This document shows, piece after piece, positions 56,358 through 64,000 of a stretch of 64,000 bases of DNA (its first letter is position 1; each line of letters begins with the position of its first letter). The notes under the pieces are model-generated. The model was not told the origin of the DNA and ran no database searches. It worked only from the letters and a program-made list of their open reading frames with translations. A program made the translations under genes and the position numbers. Origin of the DNA: Prosapia bicincta (Eukaryota; Arthropoda; Insecta; Hemiptera; Cercopidae); NCBI GenBank assembly GCA_036971475.1, contig JBAIZL010000006.1, positions 1,189,501 to 1,253,500 of the forward strand, read 5' to 3'.

Positions 56358-58998
56358 GTTAGTGAATTGAATAACATCTTATTTTTGTTCTCTACAATTA
56401 CCTACAAATATGATTAATTTAATCCAGTTTAATTTTCACTCTAAAATTTTAATAAGATAAGAAACTAAAGTAATCCTTTAAAAAATTACATTCCCGAGTT
56501 TTAAAATTATGAACGACGAGAAACATAAAACACAAGGTCAATTAGAACATAGGTTTGTTCTGCATTTTGTTTATTTTTAAAAGTTTAATTGTAGGTTGAA
56601 ATTTTTAAGTTATTTTACTTTAATAATAGAGATCAGTTTGATTCATAATCCCATGAAAATGTTATTTTTATATTATAATTCAATACTATTATTAAAATTA
56701 AATTAATTTTGTTTACATCCTATTTAATTATTGAAAAATATTTATACAATACATAAAATATACGTAAAGATATCTATATTGTATATTTAGTTAATATTAA
56801 TAATAACTGACCTGGGTTTTTCTTGTTTTGAAATAGAAGAAATTAAAAATTCCGAATAAAAAACTAAGAAGTATCTAAATTTTGTTAATGATCAGCTTTT
56901 GTTATATGCATTTCCATCAAATGAATTGTAGAATTAAGATATATTTAACAAGTAAATGTACTTTACAGTTGCCATATTGAGAAGCCTAAGGCTTGAGAAA
57001 GTTTGTGATCATACAATCCAGATAACAGTTTAGCCAAAATTATAACAACGCTTTTAAGGTTTATTAAAACATTCTTTCTAAATAGTGTAATTTTAGTTTA
57101 TACAATAATATTGTGTAATACTATAATAATAATAGTATTGTGCACACTCTATTAGGCTCTTTGTCAAGAATATTTGAGGAATTACTCTTTATTGAATGTT
57201 TGTGTTTTCTGTTCATGTAAAACTTCAAGAGTCATATCTGATACCTATGTCTTGAAAAGGTTCACACAGACAAAAGATGTATGACAGAAGGTAATTTCTC
57301 AAATACGCCTAGCAAAGTACTTAAATAATATTAAATTTTTAAAACAAAGAAAACTTTGTCGATAATTTTAGTAATATATTTATATATAATGTAATTATAT
57401 AGTTACAGATTCTCATTGTAATGAAAAAATTAAATATTTTGGATATTTATAAAACAATCTAGTGCTCTCTAGGTTAACACTTTTATCTTTATCTAGTCAA
57501 GATTTGTTTTCTAATTTTGTAAATTTTTAAGAACAGTTATTTTAAAGTTAACCACCATTGTCTATTTTTATTTAAATTTTTAGAGAGGCTAATCTTTATT
57601 GTATATTGTATTCAGATTTTATATTTAAATATCAATTCTCTGCTTGTTTTTATTCAGATTATAAAAATATTTTTTTGAATGTAAAATATTTTTTTAACTG
57701 TTCAGAATAATTTTGAGAAAGTATAGTTTTAATTATCTTAATTGTTCAAGAATTCATTGAATTTTTTTGAGTATTTAATGTTCTGTTCTTTTCATCTAAC
57801 CTATCTTACCTTAAGAAATGAGTTTATTTGTTGTATAAATTAATTTGTAAGTTTTTTGTCTTAAATTGTCTAGCACTATTGACAAAATAGTTGGCATACG
57901 ACCCTAGTTGGTCATCAGTTGTGCTCATTGTGTTAAAACATTTTTAGTTAATACTTTCTCAGCTGTGTATATTTTTTAGCAACATCTGTACCTTAAAAAA
58001 AAAGATATTGTAAATATTGAATCAGGTTGTACAGTTGATTATTATTTTTGTTTTATTATTAATATTTTTTAAGACTTTTGCTTAAACATTGTACATAGCA
58101 AAACTTGTGATTTTGAATAACATGATAAAATTTAAAATTGTGAGTGTTTTATTTTTGTCACTGTTTCACTTCTGTAGTTGTTTTTAGTTTTACACAAATA
58201 TTTACTTTTTCTACTCATGTTGTGGTAGTTGTACAACATTTTCCCATAAAATTAAAATTTGTTTACCCTTGAAAAGAATATGTAGGCTACAGTTTCATTG
58301 TAGTTGCTTTCTGTATTTAATTTGCTGATCATAAGTTCATGGTCTTAATGAGGAAGTTGATTGCTAGGTAGCAAGTTGAGGGGTAGAGATAGCTGGAAAC
58401 CTAAGCCTAATTGGCAAAGAAGTTATTCATTATAAATTGTATAGTTTTGTTGTCAGCCCCTGTATGCTCAGATCTGTGTTAAAACGAGTTTTGGTAATTC
58501 TAAGAAAGCATCAAGATTTAATTGTAATCTAGTGTCTATAGGTGATTGCCTGTTGGTTTAACTTATAAGGGAGTTTGTTGCCGAGACTATATATTGACTT
58601 GTTGAGATCAAGTTTGAATAAGTAGATAATAACATCATTGACATTGAAAATGTGTTATAAGTAGATCATTATAGAGATTAGAGGACAAATACTGAAGTGG
58701 AAATTATTGTAATCTGTCCAAATTAAAAAATCAGGATTAATACAAATGAAGAAAATAATAACAGCCAAACGTTATGTTGCACACAGGGGCAGCATCTCAC
58801 TTGGATGAAGTAATAATATCTATTAACTTATTAATAGATCTAATATCTAATGATAATCTATTTTGAAAAGCAAGAAATGACGAACCACCAAGTTGCTCAT
58901 GTTCAGATGGATAGAGGAGTATGTACATGGTACTCCAAGTTAATACAACAATAACTTACTAGCTTCTTACATGGAAGTAGGCTTTACTGTAGAGTTTA
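56358..58998. other. intergenic; no gene or repeat recognised
   Basis: About 2.6 kb, AT-rich with few repeats. 57900-58700 is somewhat more complex and could be an untranslated region of an undetected gene, but there is no coding evidence. Confidence 0.4.
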
Positions 58999-59010
58999 TA
59001 TATATATATA

Positions 59011-59269
59011 TTCTTGATATTTTACGTTATCCATTGTTTTTCCGTTGCACTGACTTTATGAACTTAATATATTACTGTTGTAAGTAATTTTATCCACCAT
59101 TAAGTGCAATGATTTTACCTTGTGTGATGAGGCACCTTTCGGTCACTTGTACATTGTCCAATCACAGTGATTCGACAATGGTCAAGTGACCGAAAGGGGC
59201 CTCATCACACAAAGTAAAGTTATTGCACTTAGTGGTGGATAAAAGTATTTACAATAATAATATATTAAC

Positions 59270-59278
<9 letters not shown>
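59011..59278. repeat. palindromic repeat family T2, copy 4
   Basis: From TTCTTGATATTTTACG to 'aatatattaacttcat', with inverted arms around 'ccaatcacagtgattcg'. Both arms carry 'CAAGTGACCGAAAGG' or a one-base variant. TA tracts at 58999-59010 and 59275-59321 enclose it. Confidence 0.85.
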
Positions 59279-59321
<43 letters not shown>

Positions 59322-59322
<1 letters not shown>

Positions 59323-59500
59323 CTTTTTGTGTTTTCTCTTCGATTGACAAAGACCACTGTGTGGTTGAAATATATCATTGTTTAAGTGCTTTTATGTGTT
59401 TCTATTTCAAGACTACAGAGTGGACTCTTACCAAGGTAAGTCTGTCAGTCTCCTAGTCCAAAAAATCTAAATAATCTTTACCAACCAAAACTAACCTAAA
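59322..59500 (+). repeat. repeat family T1, copy 4 (single arm)
   Basis: 'tctttttgtgttttctcttc', TTGACAAAGACCAC, TGT, GTGGTTGAAATAT, and on to 'tagtccaaaaaatc' and 'ttggttggtaaag' on the minus strand. It is very close in sequence to 26491-26640 and 32294-32500 and lies between TA arrays (59275-59321 and 59507-59539). Confidence 0.85.
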
Positions 59501-59504
59501 AAAA

Positions 59505-59535
<31 letters not shown>

Positions 59536-59541
<6 letters not shown>

Positions 59542-59778
59542 GTTAATATATTACTATTTTTGAGTAATTTTATCCACCGTTAAGTGCAATAATTTTACCT
59601 TGAGTGATGAGGCACCTTTCGGTCTTTGACCAAAAGATGGTCAAAGACCGAAAGGTGCCTCATCACTCAAGGTAAAATTATTGCACTTAACGGTGGATAT
59701 AAATTACTCAAAAATAGTAATATATTAACTTCATAAAGTCAGTGCAACGGAAAAACAATGGATAATATTAAATATCAA

Positions 59779-59784
<6 letters not shown>
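59536..59784. repeat. palindromic repeat family T2, copy 5
   Basis: A near-perfect palindrome 59536-59734 (arms of about 97 bp) with the centre 'ctttgaccaaaagatggtc', then the single-copy end 'aaagtcagtgcaacgg' to 59784 and a TA array (59784-59828). The T2 subtype with 'actcaaaaatagtaata' is shared with 35009-35185. Confidence 0.9.
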
Positions 59785-59829
<45 letters not shown>

Positions 59830-59832
<3 letters not shown>

Positions 59833-60545
59833 TAAACTCCCGATTATCCGTGAATTAGGGTGGCCCGGCAACGCCGGATAATCCGCTATGAACAAAGAAT
59901 ACGCAAAACGATCAATAATCGATTATTATGCCATAAGTTACACAAATAATGACCCCGGTTAATGCAATTCACAAATAATCTTCAGAGGACAAAATAAATA
60001 CAGAAAATAATTTAAAATGTCCATGTATTTGACAGAATATACCATGTACATTTATATGTCTAACTATTTACAATACGTACATAAGTATATGTCAAAAGTA
60101 AGTTTGTATGTAAATATGTAATTTCCTTTACACATAATACTTTAAATTTTTAACAAAAAAATCTGTCACTTTCGTCTGTTTTTTTGTGAGCTTTGATTTA
60201 GCTTTAATGTGCGATCTAAGTTTCTTGAGAACCATTTTGTCGCACAGTGAAGAGTCGTCTTGCTCCTCTACGTACTGAATAAGGCAATCGATGGACCTCA
60301 ATGCAGTGTCATGGCTGATCTTAGTCTCTTCATCTTCTATATCGTCATCTTCACTCTCTTCCAAGACCTTGCCTATCAGATAAATAAATATATGCTGAAC
60401 GTGTTAATAGCCACCTTGGTTGCCCCTTTTATTTCGCTGGCCCGCATCGGGATGCTTCCCTTTCAATGTAAAAATTAGTACTTACATATTTGCGTCGGGA
60501 TGCTTCCCTTTCAATGTAAAAATTAGTACGTACATATTTGCGTTA
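59830..60545 (-). mobile_element. Tigger/pogo element, minus strand, next to a TA array
   Basis: Begins CAGTAAACTCCCGATTATCC right after the TA array and aligns, inverted, with 50264-51066. Its other end is truncated near 60545. It contains the pseudogene at 60128-60364 and a 48 bp tandem duplication (60444-60539) of the stretch 'gcgtcgggatgcttcc' to 'tacatattt'. Confidence 0.8.
60128..60364 (-). pseudogene. Tigger transposase C-terminal segment
   Basis: A 78-codon minus-strand frame with an acidic stretch (MEESEDDDIEDEETKISHD), then ALRSIDCLIQYVEEQDDSS, CDKMVLKKLRSHIKAKSKL and TKKQTKVTDFF. This is the usual tail of Tigger/pogo transposases (acidic linker, helix, KQxKITDFF). It is better preserved than the plus-strand relative in 50264-51066. 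The DNA-binding and DDE domains are not present. Confidence 0.75.
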
Positions 60546-62924
60546 ATAATAAATATTTAATAATAATAAATTTATTTTTTATTTATCTATTATTTATAAT
60601 ATTTATTTACATATTGTATCTCGATAATTGATTTTCTATAACAATTGCTTCCATACGAGAAAGGTTGAAAGGCCTTGTTCCTCGATTAATAATGAATTTT
60701 TAATGTAAAATGGGAATTTCAAGTCATATATTTTGTATTATCACCATATACATTAGTTGATTTATGTGATATTACGTCGTAAACATCTTATAGTTTTTAT
60801 GGACTATTAATATTCATTCGAGAGCTAGAAATACTATTTTAAAAATACATTTCTTGCCTTACTTTTCAATTACATTTCACTTCCAAGTAAATACTGAACT
60901 GCAGTACGGCATGACGTGAGTTTTGATATGCTAGCCTCGAGGGGATTTTCAGAATTGAATCTACTTGAATAAGCAATTTACATTTGGAGTAAGTTAGCTT
61001 TGCTGGAGGCTATTTAAAATAAATGAAAACCTAGTCAAAGTGGTTTCTACGAAAATAAGAAATCAGTTACTTTAATTTCCTTTATTTGAAAGAAATTGTC
61101 AGTTAATAAATTAATTTCTTTTTTGTATGCTAAATGTTTTCAGGAGATGTTTTAATATTTGTTTAAAAAAATTTATATTCAGAAAATTTGTTTAAAAAGA
61201 AATTTGGTTGTAGCACTCGGGAAGGGGGGGGGGTTGGTAATAGAAGTGAAAACCGTTATACCTACGTCTACAGACATATTGAATTGTAAACAATAAGAAA
61301 TTTATAAATTATAAATAATTAAAAACTGGTAAAAGTCTAAATTGGGAGAGAGTTCAATATATTTATAAGAATTTAAAAAAATAATACCCGGTTTTTGATA
61401 GAACCCACCATTTTGAAAACCGTATGCATTTAAGGAAACCATAACTTTTCAAGCTTGAAAATAAAAAGATAAAATCACCTGTGAAAGTCGATACTCAAAA
61501 ATATAAATAAGGTTAGTCTAAAATATAAATAAACTCTTTTTGCAAGCGAGAGATGCATATGATAAATTAGGGTAGCAATCTATTTTAATACAGTGATGTA
61601 TTTTAAATTTATATAAATTCTACTAATGATTTACCTATTTTAAATAAAACGAACAATTTTAAGAGTATAATCCAATAAAGCTTTTAATTTCGTTAAATAA
61701 TTAAAATAGTAAAACTAAAATTGTAAACACAAATAATTACCAAGTGTTTGTTACCTAATATTTGTCTTTTAATCTAGAAAGGTAGCAATAAAAATAAGAA
61801 ACCCCTTAGTAATAACTGAAAATTGTTAAATTACTTTAAATTTCAAATTTCCTAAACATCATTTATCGTCACTTTTAATTTAGGTTCTTCTCTAATGCTT
61901 TCAATTTTAGTGAAATGTTGGACTGTGTCGCGTGTGACATGGTCGTTGAAGCTTAAACACGGCAGATTGAATTCCTATCTACCCTCCCGATATACATCTA
62001 ATATCCTGAGGAGAATTGCGGGGGCGCTAAAATTTCCCTACGTCAATGCCGCGCGTCTGTCATGTGAGCCATGTGAGAACTTAGAGCAAATGTAATATAA
62101 CAACGTTTCCTACAGTATAGCACATACTCTCAGATGCAAAGATTACATCAGTAACAAAGTTTTCTAGATACAGTTGTACCATAATATTAATATTATCTGT
62201 TGAATGGTTTTGGTATAGCGTTTTCTAGCATTTTGTGATAAAAAAATATCATTTTTTGTTTTGGGCATATCACATTTTTTGTGCCTAAATAATGAGTTTT
62301 TTTTTTAAAAATTTAAGAATACATTTTAAAAATATTTACGAAATTCGTTTAAAGTTATAAAATGTATATATTTGGTCTAGTTATATAACTTTCCAATGTT
62401 AAAAAAATGGCATATAAAACTATAGCATGGCATTTACAATCCCTAAAGCAATATTTAATTTATGTATTCGACAATTTTTTAAAAATAAAATTGAATTAAA
62501 TTCAAATAAATTATTGATTATTTTAGTATAATTTGAAATATCGATTTAAGAAATTAATTATTCTCATATATTATAAATAAATAGCCTTACACAACTGATA
62601 TTTTTACAATTTCTTCTCAAGTGATTTTTCGTTTACATAAACATTTGAACAATGAAATATTTATTGGTCCTATTAAAAAAGTTTAGTTTTTACATTTCTG
62701 CTGCATTTGAAACTTGCATCAAGTAGCGCTCATTATATCACACTGAAGTGGAACCCCCATTACTTTAAACTTTACTTTAAATAAACTTATACCAATTATA
62801 TTCCATTATTTACTTTCCAAGGAGTTTGCAAATAGAGTTGTGTAATGAATATATAATAATAAGTTAATACGTGTTCGAATTAAGTATTTAGAATGAAACT
62901 TGCTAACCCTGTTTTACGCTCTCT
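60546..62924. other. intergenic; AT-rich, one GC-richer patch
   Basis: No recognised gene. A 10 G run is at 61224-61233. The patch 61885-62095 is GC-richer and holds a 66-codon plus-strand frame preceded by a possible acceptor (tttaatttag at about 61874-61883), but no protein family is recognised. Confidence 0.35.
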
Positions 62925-62925
62925 C

Positions 62926-63044
62926 TCACACACACAAACACACACACACACGCTCGCGCACCCACACACACACTCACACACACACACACACACAAATACA
63001 CACACACACACGCACCCACACACTAACACACACACACACACAGA
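62926..63044 (+). repeat. (CA)n microsatellite, imperfect
   Basis: About 120 bp of CA units with CG, CT and CAAA interruptions. Confidence 0.95.
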
Positions 63045-64000
63045 CTTGTTCTGAATGTTGTTTGAGCTGACATTTAATTTGTTCCTCTAGTTCATCTCAG
63101 TTTGTATTGTAAAATCGACGACGTTCTATGTAGTTAAGGGCTTTGAGGAAAACGTATTGAAGTGACCAGTTTGGACAGGAAACGTGTATAGGTTATGTAG
63201 TTCTTAGCTCAACAACCCCCCAAGGTTGCTTCTACATGTCACTTCTAGTTGGACATGTAAAGCCTTCAATAATATAGCGAAGTGTTATCAATTGAAATCG
63301 CTATAAGTATGAAGCTGTAGTGATTTCAAGTCATTCGCGAGCGCTAAAACGTTCGGTTGTGGTTTCTGCTCCAGTTTGTTTGTTTGGAAGACTAGTATGA
63401 GGACTCTTCTGTCTTGAGTTTATCGATGAAGGTTCTGGTTACGAGGAAGGGTCATTTTGGGCTTACTGCTCATCTTTTTTTTTTAGATAGAGGTGGTATT
63501 TATGGCGTTGTATCGTTCGTTTCGGCTACCCAACCTTGATATGAAACACAAGAGGGAGCACAAGTTGATGAATGAGAGGCAGATTTGTTGTATTTGGCCG
63601 GGATGCCAGAACGAAGTAAGTTCTGGGTGTTACTAGCAGGGATCTCTACTTTTTTCTAGTTGTAATGGCATTATAATCCTTTGGAAGTTCCGGTTTGACT
63701 TTTTTTCTTGTCCAGACCTCCTCTCTGCTTCAGTCAGTCAGTCGTGAAAAGTAGAGCTTTGGTGACCACCGTGGATTATCGGCGCTTAATTACAAAGATG
63801 AATTTTACGTTTGGCTGTAATACGGATTATGGCGTTTGCGTTTGGACTTGCACTATGGATAATGCAGTTGCGATTCAGTATTGTTTACCGCAAAGGACAC
63901 ATTTGAAGGCTGTTCACTTTTGGTTGTTTTTTTAAATCCTGTTCCTCGCTACACTTGACTTTACGATCATTATCCTTCAAACAACTCGTTAACTGAAGGG
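63045..64000. other. less AT-rich terminal region, content unknown
   Basis: Composition shifts towards about 40% GC. A speculative plus-strand exon is 63486-63615: acceptor after a T run (TTTTTTTAG), ATG at 63502, frame MALYRSFRLPNLDMKHKREH then KLMNERQICCIWPGCQNE, and a strong donor GTAAGT at 63616. No homologue is recognised, and neighbouring frames on both strands are broken, so this could equally be a decayed repeat. Confidence 0.2.

Noticed and set aside
1..64000. tRNA or rRNA genes
   Set aside because: No canonical B box with matching cloverleaf and no rRNA core was recognised by eye; the 87 bp satellite only resembles A and B box words.

Overview
This window is eukaryotic, AT-rich and mostly repetitive. 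It looks like an insect or other arthropod genome. The evidence is one spliced host gene encoding a MAP kinase kinase of the MKK7/hemipterous type with a long proline-rich tail, plus a mixture of piggyBac, Tigger/pogo, hAT, I-type LINE and Penelope-like elements typical of arthropods. The species cannot be fixed from the sequence.

Host gene: six plus-strand exons run from 1443 to the stop at 44294. The first two (1443-1666, 5149-5322) encode the C-lobe of the kinase and its docking tail. The next four (35448-35669, 37881-38027, 42933-43226, 44132-44294) encode a Ser/Pro- and His-rich tail. All splice sites are GT/AG and all reading phases join. Every junction from exon 1443-1666 onward is phase 2, so the middle cassettes can be skipped without breaking the frame. 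Exon 5149-5322 can also read through to a stop at 5408-5410 with an AATAAA downstream, predicting a short kinase without the tail. The 5' exons (N-lobe, catalytic loop) lie upstream of this window.

Repeats: the introns (one about 30 kb) and the flank after 44294 are filled with mobile elements. These include three deletion derivatives of one piggyBac family with TTAA ends, a separate piggyBac relic (about 55600-56353), several Tigger-like elements with TA duplications and transposase C-terminal relics, three or more hAT elements, a degenerate LINE (3060-4744), and one fresh 5'-truncated LINE with a 590-codon open frame (16745-18537). Three classic satellites are present with 87, 120 and 82 bp units.

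The most unusual layer is a set of at least six short repeat families that share a small hairpin motif (roughly YTGANnA, a stem, then YGAAAY), commonly occur as near-perfect palindromes, and are often embedded between (TA)n tracts. Several sit next to relics of Penelope-like reverse transcriptase/GIY-YIG proteins (38232-38420, 46790-46960, 53320-53660). I infer that many are Penelope-like pseudo-LTRs carrying degenerate hammerhead-ribozyme-like cores. This is the best candidate for an under-described system here. The region after 56358 has no recognised host exon; the last kilobase is less AT-rich and holds only a speculative exon.
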